In this document: piece after piece, positions 9,236 to 16,424 of the stretch
How positions within the stretch are numbered: position 1 is the stretch's first letter
How the letters are laid out: each line of letters opens with the position of its first letter
Assembly: GCA_900543145.1 (NCBI GenBank)
Contig: UQPZ01000009.1
Location: 11,114 to 75,113, forward strand
DNA: 64,000 bases
Source: an uncultured Ruminococcus sp.
GTDB lineage: Bacteria > Bacillota > Clostridia > Oscillospirales > Ruminococcaceae
Direction: 5' to 3'
Notes under the pieces: generated by a model
What the model was told of the DNA's origin: nothing
Seen by the model: the letters and a program-made list of their open reading frames with translations, nothing else
The model's database searches: none
Made by a program: the position numbers and the translations under genes

Positions 9236-9799
9236 TTACTCTGCACCGTCTGGATCAGTCTGCAATGACTCCGACCGACGCAATATGACCGGGTGCTTTC
9301 TGACATAAAGCCTATACGAAAGAATATACATGAGCAAACAGGCAATAAGGATCAAACCTATGCCAAGTGCGGCGCTGAGCGTCAGATCGATCCCCTGAAG
9401 TCCGTTCAGCCATTTGCAGGGAAAATAATAAAATTCGTAAAACAGCCTGCCCTTCCCCTCAGCGCTGAAAGAATCTCTGAAAATAACAGGTATAAAATAA
9501 ACCATAAACATCAGTATCAGCGCAATGCTTACGTTTATACTGCTCCACGACTCATAGGCGGCATGACGTCTGCCGTCGTCAAAGAACAGTACTGCCAGTA
9601 AAACCAGCATGGTAAGCCACGCAACAACGGAACCGCTGACGGGGCTCAGGAAAAAATTATTTAAATTATTCATCGAATCTGGTACAAGCGACGCAATTAT
9701 AGGAAAGAAAATTTTTCCGAATACAAGAGCAAGCGCCAAGGAAGCCAACAGCAGACCTATCCGTGCCAGCGTATAAAGCAGAAATTTCAGCGAATCCAT
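9236..9799 (-). CDS. Hypothetical four-helix membrane protein
   Basis: A 187-aa protein that I do not recognise. It has four clear hydrophobic segments (about residues 10-38, 53-70, 88-106 and 140-162), short loops with an aromatic stretch (YEFYYFPCKWLNG) and a charged C-terminal tail. GGAGGTATATA precedes the ATG at a good distance, and a consensus-like promoter lies at 9865-9893. It stands alone between the pilus operon and the LUD gene. No catalytic motif is visible, so no function is proposed. Confidence 0.75.
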   Translation of the reverse strand: MDSLKFLLYTLARIGLLLASLALALVFGKIFFPIIASLVPDSMNNLNNFFLSPVSGSVVAWLTMLVLLAVLFFDDGRRHAAYESWSSINVSIALILMFMVYFIPVIFRDSFSAEGKGRLFYEFYYFPCKWLNGLQGIDLTLSAALGIGLILIACLLMYILSYRLYVRKHPVILRRSESLQTDPDGAE

Positions 9800-9864
9800 T
9801 ATATACCTCCATTATTCGTGACAAGAACCTTAATTATTGCAATTGCACAAATTTCAACACTTTT

Positions 9865-9893
9865 ATTATACCATATCTATTTAATAAATGCAA
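9865..9893 (-). promoter_or_regulatory. Promoter of the four-helix membrane protein gene
   Basis: Minus strand TTGCAT (9888-9893), 17-nt spacer, TATAAT (9865-9870). Confidence 0.65.
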
Positions 9894-9985
9894 TGGTTTT
9901 TTGTTTTTTAACACAGCTTTTTACCGATTTGTCTGATTTGTCATCATATTGATCCGATCAGCCTTTTGAGATCCGCTTACCTGCG

Positions 9986-10654
9986 TCAATATCCCAGAAC
10001 TTCCTTTACTATTATAACTTTAAAGCGGTTTTTCTTCCTCTGCCATGAAGATACGAGATAATTGCAGCATACTCTTCCCTCCGAAGCGCAGCCGGACGGC
10101 ATATCTCCGCCCTTTTTCAGGGATATGCATTCTCCGGTTTTTGAGCATGGCGTATCGCAGCCGAGCCGTATACAGTTAGCAGGTGCGGCACAGGTTTTAA
10201 CTCTCTTTACCGCCTCGTCCAGATCCCTGACTATCTTATTTATCCCTACTATAAATATTACCGACTCCGGGCCGTAGCAGATAGCCGCAACACGGTTTGA
10301 ATTGCCGTCAACGTTATAAAGCTCTCCGTTTTCCGTGACTGCGTTCGCAGATGTAAGATAGGTATCAGCAAAAAACGCCTTTCGGTAAAGCTCCTCCGTT
10401 TCCTCCCTGCTTTCGGCTTTTGAACGGTCAATAAAGTTGTATTTTCCGCTTCTCATAAGCTCTGTAACTCCGCTTTCCGCAAGAGTTGCCGAGCCGCCGC
10501 AGGATATGGTTTCTCCCTCTTTCAGAAGGCCTTCGGTTATCCTTACCGCTTCCGAGCTGTTTTCAGCAATATAGACCTCCATATTGTTCCTGCGCAGGTT
10601 TTCCGCAGTTCGTTCAATTCTCCCGCTTATTACAGCTTTCATATTTGCGTCCAT
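9986..10654 (-). CDS. LUD-domain (DUF162) lactate utilisation-type protein
   Basis: A 222-aa protein of the LUD family, related to LutC/YkgG. The core shows ISCGGSATLAESGVTELM and TSANAVTENGELYNVDGNSN, the usual substrate or cofactor pocket motifs of this family, and a C-terminal Cys-rich segment CIRLGCDTPCSKTGEC found in clostridial members. I start at the ATG at 10654 (MDANMKAV): upstream residues in the same frame overlap recG and are Arg-rich and unconserved. It follows recG by 34 nt. Stand-alone clostridial LUD proteins have no firmly established substrate, so only the family is assigned. Confidence 0.85.
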   Translation of the reverse strand: MDANMKAVISGRIERTAENLRRNNMEVYIAENSSEAVRITEGLLKEGETISCGGSATLAESGVTELMRSGKYNFIDRSKAESREETEELYRKAFFADTYLTSANAVTENGELYNVDGNSNRVAAICYGPESVIFIVGINKIVRDLDEAVKRVKTCAAPANCIRLGCDTPCSKTGECISLKKGGDMPSGCASEGRVCCNYLVSSWQRKKNRFKVIIVKEVLGY

Positions 10655-10688
10655 ATATAAACATATCCTTTCAATAAAATTATTATTT

Positions 10689-12722
10689 TCAGCTGCCGTC
10701 CTTTTGTTCAAAAAGCCTCTCAGCCGCTTCCCGTATTCCCTTATGCTCAGGCATTTCAAGCTTCGGGTCGATTTTCTCAAGACGCTTCGCCGTTTTCTGA
10801 GCGAGCAGCAGAATATCCGTATCCTCCGCCATATCCGCAATTTTAAGCTTCGGAAGCCCGTGCTGCCTGCTGCCGAAAAAATCCCCCGGACCTCTAAGCT
10901 TTAGATCCTCCTCTGATATTCTGAAACCGTCGGAGTTCTTAGCAAGTATCCTCAGCCTTTTTCTGCTTTCCTCAGTAACGTTATCGGTAATAAGTATACA
11001 GTAAGATTTATATTTTCCCCTGCCGACACGTCCTCTCAGCTGATGAAGCTGTGAAAGACCGAATCTGTCGGAATTTTCAACGACCATAACTGCGGCATTG
11101 GGAACATCTACTCCAACCTCGACTACAGTAGTCGAAACAAGCAGGTCGATCTCTCCGTCCTTGAACCGCCTCATTACTGATTCCTTTTCTTCGGAGGAAA
11201 GCTTACCGTGAATAAGACCTACCCTGTAATTTCTGAAATCCTCTTCAGCAAGCTTTTTTGCATAGCCTTTGACGTTCTGTATATCAAGCTCGCTCTCATC
11301 TACCGCAGGACAAACTATATATCCCTGCCTGCCCTCGTTAAGCCGATCTTTTACAAATCCGAACGCACGTCCCCGAAGCTTTCCCGTAACCGCGTAGGTT
11401 TCAACAGGCTGTCTGCCCTTCGGAAGCTCTTTCAGTACCGAGAGGTCAAGATCCCCGTAGATCATCAGCGCAAGAGTTCTAGGAATAGGAGTAGCCGACA
11501 TTACAAGACGGTGTGGATTTTCTCCCTTAGCCGCCAGCATTGCCCGCTGTTCTACTCCGAATCTGTGCTGCTCGTCAGTTATGACAAGTCCCAGATTCTG
11601 AAACGCCGTCGACTGCTGAACAAGCGCATGAGTTCCGATGACTATCTGATATTCACCCGATTCTATCCCTTCCTTTATCTCCCTCTTACGCTTTGCAGGA
11701 AGCGAGCCTGTAAGCAGGCATATCTTTATACCCAGCGGTGAAAGAAACCCGCTAAGCGTATCATAATGCTGAGCGCACAATATCTCGGTAGGAGCCATAA
11801 GCGCAGTCTGATATCCGTTCTCAGCCGCAAAATATGCTGCTCCAGCCGCCGCCGCAGTTTTTCCCGAACCTACGTCGCCCTGTATAAGCCTGTTCATAGG
11901 ATATTCTTTGCACATATCCGCGGCGCAGTCCTCCGCCGCCGACCTCTGACCTGCGGTAAGCTCAAATGGAAGCGCATTGTAAAACCGCTCCATTGAAACA
12001 GGACGCATTACACAGCCTGTACGCCTGCGGTTTTTCATTTTCAGCATATGCATACCAAGCTGAAGCGAAAGCAGTTCGTCGAATACAAGACGCCGCTTTG
12101 CAATATTCATTGAATGGATATCCTTTGGAAAATGTATATTCCGATAAGCAAATTCAAGTGAACACAAGCTGTTCTCTCTCATTATCTCAGGAGGAAGCGG
12201 CTCGTAGATCGCCCTGTCAAAGGATAAGAGAGCGCTGTGTATATTCTGCCTCAGTATCTGCTGTGAAAGTCCGTCTGTAAGATGGTAAACAGGAATTATC
12301 TTATCCTCGCTTTCAGCAGAAATAAACATAGGCGAGTTCATTTCTTTCCTTATCATGTTTCCCGTTATCCTGCCGTGTAGGATATATTCTTCTCCGACTG
12401 AAAGCTTGTCGAACATAAACTCGCTGTTGTATATTATGATCGTCAGATCTGCCGTTGAGTCGGTAAATACCGCCTTATAGACCGCAAGACCCTTTCTGAT
12501 CAGTGCAGGAGGAAGCTTTTTTACTATCCTGCCCCTGACAGTACATATCTCGTTGATAGGACAGCTTCGTATCTCCTGTGCCGAAGTATAGTCTGTATAA
12601 TATCTGGGAAAATGGTTCAGAAGCTCATAAACAGAGCCGATCCCCAGCTTCTGATACAGCTCAGCCCTTTTTGGTCCTACGCCTTTAAGATACGTTATCG
12701 GCTTTTCAAGCTCAGCCAGCAC
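10689..12722 (-). CDS. recG: ATP-dependent DNA helicase RecG
   Basis: A 677-aa branch-migration helicase that remodels stalled replication forks and Holliday junctions. Visible elements: N-terminal wedge/OB domain beginning ITYLKGVGPKRAELYQKLGI, Walker A GDVGSGKT, DExH box ITDEQHRFGVEQR, motif III SATPIPRTLAL, and the helicase C domain with STTVVEVGVDVPNA and QLRGRVGRG, then the RecG C-terminal wedge. Length is normal. The start is GTG at 12722, eight nt after AAAGGGGGGG; there is no ATG upstream in frame. Likely followed in the same transcript by the LUD gene. Confidence 0.97.
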   Translation of the reverse strand: MLAELEKPITYLKGVGPKRAELYQKLGIGSVYELLNHFPRYYTDYTSAQEIRSCPINEICTVRGRIVKKLPPALIRKGLAVYKAVFTDSTADLTIIIYNSEFMFDKLSVGEEYILHGRITGNMIRKEMNSPMFISAESEDKIIPVYHLTDGLSQQILRQNIHSALLSFDRAIYEPLPPEIMRENSLCSLEFAYRNIHFPKDIHSMNIAKRRLVFDELLSLQLGMHMLKMKNRRRTGCVMRPVSMERFYNALPFELTAGQRSAAEDCAADMCKEYPMNRLIQGDVGSGKTAAAAGAAYFAAENGYQTALMAPTEILCAQHYDTLSGFLSPLGIKICLLTGSLPAKRKREIKEGIESGEYQIVIGTHALVQQSTAFQNLGLVITDEQHRFGVEQRAMLAAKGENPHRLVMSATPIPRTLALMIYGDLDLSVLKELPKGRQPVETYAVTGKLRGRAFGFVKDRLNEGRQGYIVCPAVDESELDIQNVKGYAKKLAEEDFRNYRVGLIHGKLSSEEKESVMRRFKDGEIDLLVSTTVVEVGVDVPNAAVMVVENSDRFGLSQLHQLRGRVGRGKYKSYCILITDNVTEESRKRLRILAKNSDGFRISEEDLKLRGPGDFFGSRQHGLPKLKIADMAEDTDILLLAQKTAKRLEKIDPKLEMPEHKGIREAAERLFEQKDGS

Positions 12723-12878
12723 AGCCGTCCCCCCCTTTGCTGCTACATTATACTATAATAAATAATAGCATAATTTTATTAAAACTTCAAGCGATAATTT
12801 CCGCTTCCCACGGAAATCGATTTTTATTTTTTTCTTGAACTTTAGTTGAGGTCCGTATCCTCCGCCCTCTGAAACGTA

Positions 12879-12910
12879 CAAAAAACCCTCCGGCTAGTCA
12901 GACCGAAGGG
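12879..12910 (-). terminator. Intrinsic terminator of the 12.9-13.3 kb transcription unit
   Basis: Minus strand hairpin CCCTTCGGT / GCCGGAGGG with G-U wobbles, followed directly by TTTTTTG. It is upstream of recG on the same strand and closes the small unit starting near 13315. Confidence 0.75.
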
Positions 12911-12942
12911 CTTTTCGTATTGAGAAGGATATGTTAATTTGA

Positions 12943-13012
12943 TTCGGAAGAGCCTGAGGCAGCTCTAAAAGCATCGGTAAGTTATACCGAATCATCCCCT
13001 CAGGCTCCCGAA
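12943..13012 (-). repeat. Nested inverted repeat (structured RNA 3' of the small ORF)
   Basis: Outer arms GAGCCTGAGG (13007-12998 on the minus strand) and CCTCAGGCTC (12959-12950) pair perfectly over 10 bp and extend via TTCGG/CCGAA with a bulge. Inside, ATTCGGTA / TACCGAT at 12973-12992 forms a second hairpin. It lies between the stop of the 50-aa ORF and the terminator. Not a known motif to me. Confidence 0.7.
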
Positions 13013-13017
13013 CCTGT

Positions 13018-13170
13018 TCAGAGCGTATTGTCACTTTCCGACGCATTGTCACAGGTTTTTACGCGCCGGCAGTTTTTCTCAGTAAGCTTATAGTACATTT
13101 TTACCGCTGTAAGCTTAACTGCCGTTACTGAAGCTATAGTAAAAATGCAGAGCAGCAGTGCAAATATCAT
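13018..13170 (-). CDS. Small 50-aa single-pass membrane protein candidate
   Basis: ATG at 13170 opens a 50-codon frame beginning MIFALLLCIFTIASVTAVKL, a hydrophobic helix, followed by a Lys/Arg-rich segment and an acidic tail ending NASESDNTL. The Shine-Dalgarno AAGGAGG sits at 13200-13206, 29 nt upstream of the ATG, but a 7-bp hairpin (13181-13198) lies between them; if it folds, SD and start come about 11 nt apart. The frame is inside a unit with its own promoter and terminator. No homologue recognised. It might instead be incidental to a non-coding RNA. Confidence 0.5.
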   Translation of the reverse strand: MIFALLLCIFTIASVTAVKLTAVKMYYKLTEKNCRRVKTCDNASESDNTL

Positions 13171-13180
13171 AATTCAAATA

Positions 13181-13198
13181 ATGCTCCCGCAGGAGCAT
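13181..13198 (-). promoter_or_regulatory. Hairpin between Shine-Dalgarno and start codon
   Basis: ATGCTCC-TGCG-GGAGCAT, a perfect 7-bp stem with a 4-nt loop, one nt downstream of AAGGAGG and 10 nt upstream of the ATG of the 50-aa ORF. Confidence 0.6.
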
Positions 13199-13278
13199 AC
13201 CTCCTTGGAAACTTTTGAGCATACCGATTTTACGTTATGCTGCGGCGTGCCGGATACCTAATATTATTTTATGAAAGC

Positions 13279-13313
13279 CGCATGATTCTGTGCGGGTTAG
13301 CTTTGGCTAACCC
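13279..13313 (-). repeat. Tandem 5' hairpins of the small transcription unit
   Basis: GGGTTAGC-CAAA-GCTAACCC (8-bp perfect stem, 13294-13313) begins near the predicted transcript 5' end, followed directly by CGCA / TGCG arms around 13279-13294. These could stabilise a leader or belong to an unrecognised riboswitch-like fold; I matched it to none that I know. Confidence 0.6.
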
Positions 13314-13321
13314 TAATAATT

Positions 13322-13349
13322 ATTATACATATTCCAACTGAAAAGTCAA
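13322..13349 (-). promoter_or_regulatory. Promoter of the 12.9-13.3 kb unit
   Basis: Minus strand TTGACT (13344-13349), 16-nt spacer, TATAAT (13322-13327). The predicted start is near 13315 and the transcript would be about 435 nt to the terminator at 12879. Confidence 0.7.
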
Positions 13350-13502
13350 TAGCGTTGTGTGTAATTATTTAAAATCTGTATAACTGCACATATTTAAGTT
13401 ATCCTAAGCTAACTTATCTTGTGTATAATTGACGTATTGTTTTCTGTAAAAATAAACAAGTATAAACCATGACAGTAAACTTTATTATAAAGCTTAGGCA
13501 AT

Positions 13503-13538
13503 AAAAAGGCGGAACCGGAAAATTACCGACTCCGCCTT
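13503..13538 (-). terminator. Intrinsic terminator after rubrerythrin
   Basis: Minus strand GGCGGA..CGG / CCG..TCCGCC hairpin with a small internal loop, then TTTTTATT. Confidence 0.85.
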
Positions 13539-13562
13539 CAGGAGAAAATTTAAAAAGCAAAA

Positions 13563-14102
13563 TTAATAGTTTTCAGCCTTTACCTGAAAATAAGACTGCG
13601 GGTGATTGCATACCGGGCAAACATCCGGAGCTTTCCTGCCTACTACTATATGTCCGCAGTTCCTGCACTCCCAGATCCGATCTCCGTCCTTGGAGAATAC
13701 CAGATCTCCCTCAACATTTTTGAGCAGCTTCCTGAACCGCTCCTCATGGGTCTTTTCGATATCCCCAACTTTCTCGAAAAGATAGGCTATATGGTCGAAT
13801 CCCTCTTCCTTTGCTACCCGAGCAAACTCAGCGTACATATCTGTCCACTCGTAGTTTTCACCCTCGGCAGCGTCAAGAAGATTCTCCGCAGTTGACGGGA
13901 TTCCGTCATGCAGAAGCTTGAACCATATTTTAGCATGTTCCTTTTCATTGTTTGCAGTTTCCTCAAAAAGCGCGCCGATCTGCTGATAGCCGTCCTTTTT
14001 AGCCTTGCTTGCATAATATGTATACTTATTTCTCGCCTGTGATTCGCCGGCGAACGCAGTCATAAGATTCTGTTCAGTTCTTGTTCCCTTTAATTCAGCC
14101 AT
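13563..14102 (-). CDS. rbr: Rubrerythrin
   Basis: A 179-aa non-haem di-iron peroxidase that detoxifies H2O2 in anaerobes. The N-terminal ferritin-like domain shows the iron ligands in AFAGESQARNKY and FEETANNEKEH, then FEKVGDIEKTHEERF. The C-terminal rubredoxin domain has the paired CxxC motifs CRNCG and CPVCN. Length is typical. RBS AGGAGAGATC precedes the ATG, a strong promoter lies at 14139-14167 and a terminator follows, so it is a single-gene transcript. Electrons would come from rubredoxin or an NADH-dependent reductase elsewhere in the genome. Confidence 0.97.
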   Translation of the reverse strand: MAELKGTRTEQNLMTAFAGESQARNKYTYYASKAKKDGYQQIGALFEETANNEKEHAKIWFKLLHDGIPSTAENLLDAAEGENYEWTDMYAEFARVAKEEGFDHIAYLFEKVGDIEKTHEERFRKLLKNVEGDLVFSKDGDRIWECRNCGHIVVGRKAPDVCPVCNHPQSYFQVKAENY

Positions 14103-14138
14103 AGTGATCTCTCCTTTTATTAAAATTTCTATAAATAT

Positions 14139-14167
14139 AGTATACCAAAGTTTTTGTTAAATGTCAA
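14139..14167 (-). promoter_or_regulatory. Rubrerythrin promoter
   Basis: Minus strand TTGACA (14162-14167), 17-nt spacer, TATACT (14139-14144). No convincing PerR or Fur box overlaps it. Confidence 0.8.
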
Positions 14168-14457
14168 CATTATTTTATTAAAACCGAAATAAAATTTATT
14201 GATATTGATTAATTTGTTTGACTGAAATATACAATTGTATACAATAAAGCCGCTTTTTATTATTTGTTTTTTACTATTAAACCATAAACAACTTTTCTTC
14301 TCCCCTTTTTCTTTTTAATGTTATATTTAGCCATGCTGTATTACTTTCCGTACGGATGCCGAATGTTATTTTTTCAATGAAAAACGCTCCTTCAGTGTTG
14401 ACTTCTATTTGCAGGCGTGATACAATAAAACAAATATACCATAGAAGAGATTTTAAT

Positions 14458-14868
14458 GTGGAACGATACCCTGTTACTGAAAAGGATATGGAACTCACAG
14501 CATCAGTCTTGGAAGTTTTAGGGAATGATTTTAACGATGGCGTATATAACCATACTGTCGGCTGTGCTGTTTTGTGCAAGAATGGAAACATATACAAAGG
14601 CGTAAACTATGACGGAATTCACGGCTCTTGTGCATAGTATATTACCATTGGTATTGCAATATCAAACGGAGAAAAAGAATTTGATACAATTGTCGCCGTT
14701 CATGAGAAACATCTCAATTGTGTTATTTCTCCCTGCGGTAATCGCCGACAAATGCTTTTTGAATACTGTCCCGACATTAAGGTGATTTTAAATGACGAAA
14801 ACGGCAATTTGATTAAGGTTAGTGCGAAAGATTTGCTGCCTTTTGCGTGGCAGCCTGTTGTATGTTGA
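14458..14868 (+). pseudogene. Degenerate cytidine deaminase (nonsense codon at the catalytic Glu)
   Basis: Reading through one stop gives a 136-codon protein with the cytidine/blasticidin-S deaminase pattern: VGCAVLCKNGNIYKGVN, then DGIHGSCA followed by TAG (14635-14637), then YITIGIAISNG and SPCGNRRQML. The TAG stands where the family's catalytic Glu should be (CAE), a one-base change from GAG. In the second motif the usual PCxxC has become PCGNR, losing a zinc-ligand Cys. The chosen start is GTG at 14458 after AGAAGAGA; an ATG at 14356 extends the frame but looks unlike the family. Two active-site lesions argue for a decaying gene rather than a sequencing error. Confidence 0.8.
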
Positions 14869-14985
14869 ATTTTCATCTTACACACCCAGTTTCGGCTAAC
14901 CTCGCCTTTACTGCTTATAATTTAATTTTATATTCAGTATATAACAATAATTCCTGAGTTAATGAACCTGATAACGGAGGATCAA

Positions 14986-15918
14986 ATGATTGCAGAAAAA
15001 CTAAAATACGGAGATGAAATACGAGTTACAGCCCCCTCCGGAAGTCTTTCAAGAGTGCGTGAGGATATTTTTGACAAGGCATTAACCTGCCTGACTTCAC
15101 AAGGATTTAAGATCACGTTTTCAAAGCATAGCAGAGAAATGAACGAGTTTAATTCTTCTGATATTATGTCAAGAGTAAATGACTTGCACGAAGCCTTTCT
15201 TGATAACAATGTAAAAATGATAATTGCCTGTAGCGGTGGCTTTAATGTAAATCAGCTATTAAAGCATTTAAACTATAACATAATTCAGAGCAATCCTAAA
15301 ATTCTATGCGGTTTTTCTGATATTACCGCGTTATTAAATGCAATATACGCAAAAACAGGTTTGGTTACTTATCACGGTCCGAACTTCGGCACCTTTGGGT
15401 TTGAGACCGAGGCTGAATATACTAAAGATATGTTCTTTAGGTGCGTTATGAACAGTGAACCTATCCTGATCGAACCCTCAAAAAACGCAGATAATTACAG
15501 CATAATTCAAAAAGGTGTTTGTGAGGGAGAAATTATAGGCGGTAACTTATGTACGCTGAACCTTTTGCAGGGGACTCAGTATATGCCAAGCATTAAGGAT
15601 AAGGTTTTATTTATTGAAAACGATAATATTATGGGGGATTATTTTGTCTATGAGTTCGACCGCAATTTGCAGTCGTTACTTCAGATTTGTGAGGCCGAAA
15701 CCATTAAAGGTATCGTATTCGGCAGATTTGAGGAGAACTGTAAGCTTGATGTGTCTGTTATCAAAAAATTACTCAAAGACAAGATCAGTGCGAATATACC
15801 CGTGGTGTTCGGCATAGATTTCGGTCATGTATCTCCTATGATAACATTTCCTATCGGCGGAACTGTAAAAATGACCGTAAATACCGACGATATAAGAATA
15901 AAGATATATAACCATTGA
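14986..15918 (+). CDS. S66 peptidase (LD-carboxypeptidase / microcin C7 self-immunity MccF-like)
   Basis: A 310-aa serine peptidase of family S66. Motifs: nucleophile Ser in CGFSDITALLNAIY, YHGPNFGTFG, the Glu region EGEIIGGNLCTLNLLQGTQ, and the catalytic His in DFGHVSPMITFPIGG. These match the MccF branch, which cleaves peptidyl-nucleotide antibiotics, more than LdcA. The start is ATG at 14986 with CGGAGG 6 nt upstream; an ATG at 14962 lacks an RBS. Its neighbours (a dead deaminase upstream, a gene-free stretch downstream) suggest a small accessory island. True substrate unknown. Confidence 0.88.
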   Translation: MIAEKLKYGDEIRVTAPSGSLSRVREDIFDKALTCLTSQGFKITFSKHSREMNEFNSSDIMSRVNDLHEAFLDNNVKMIIACSGGFNVNQLLKHLNYNIIQSNPKILCGFSDITALLNAIYAKTGLVTYHGPNFGTFGFETEAEYTKDMFFRCVMNSEPILIEPSKNADNYSIIQKGVCEGEIIGGNLCTLNLLQGTQYMPSIKDKVLFIENDNIMGDYFVYEFDRNLQSLLQICEAETIKGIVFGRFEENCKLDVSVIKKLLKDKISANIPVVFGIDFGHVSPMITFPIGGTVKMTVNTDDIRIKIYNH

Positions 15919-16249
15919 TAAAAAACAGGGCATTTCCCGATCTCCGAGACACTATTGTCTCAGCAACTCCTTGATCATTGAATTATTTTTCCGCTGAGCC
16001 GATTGGTTATTTACTTTCCGATAATACCGTTTCAGCGACTCGGATATGCTGCGATCTCAGTCCTTCGTACAAGCCTGCCGCTTACACCCCTCCTATGCTC
16101 TGCAAACAGTGCTTTTTCAGCGGTGTCCTTTTATTGCCCGATTGTTTCCGCAGGGTAATTTAATAATTTGTGCATTTAAAAGAAATTATGTGTTCACTAT
16201 ATTTTCGCCCTGTACAAACCGTTTATAAGCCATACAATATCCATACATA
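15919..16249. other. Gene-free stretch before parS
   Basis: No credible ORF. A small hairpin GAGACA-CTAT-TGTCTC lies at about 15946-15961 after the S66 gene, without a clear U-run. Otherwise nothing recognised. Confidence 0.5.
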
Positions 16250-16265
16250 TGTTCCACGTGGAACA
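16250..16265. promoter_or_regulatory. parS centromere-like site (ParB/Spo0J binding)
   Basis: TGTTCCACGTGGAACA, a perfect 16-bp palindrome (18 bp with flanking A and T) matching the widely conserved parS consensus TGTTNCACGTGAAACA except for the symmetrical G/C. It sits in a non-coding gap. parS sites usually lie in the origin-proximal part of the chromosome, so this is a hint about genome position. Confidence 0.8.
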
Positions 16266-16332
16266 TTTTATGTTTTTCGGAAAATCACCGCCCTCCGAGC
16301 CTTAAAATATTCAAATTCATCACTGATGTTCA

Positions 16333-16420
16333 TATAAAAAACTGCCGGAGCTTAACTGTCGGACAGGAAACGGACAAACTTTTGTCCGCCTATGTCACGT
16401 TAAGCTTCGGCAGTTTATTT
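16333..16420 (-). terminator. Long-stem terminator of the DHHW/MBOAT operon
   Basis: Arms AAACTGCCGAAGCTTAAC and GTTAAGCTCCGGCAGTTT pair over 18 bp with one G-U, enclosing a second hairpin CGGACAAAAGTTTGTCCG. On the minus strand it ends in TTTTTTATAT. The long two-hairpin form is unusual for a simple terminator. Confidence 0.8.
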
Positions 16421-16424
16421 TTTA

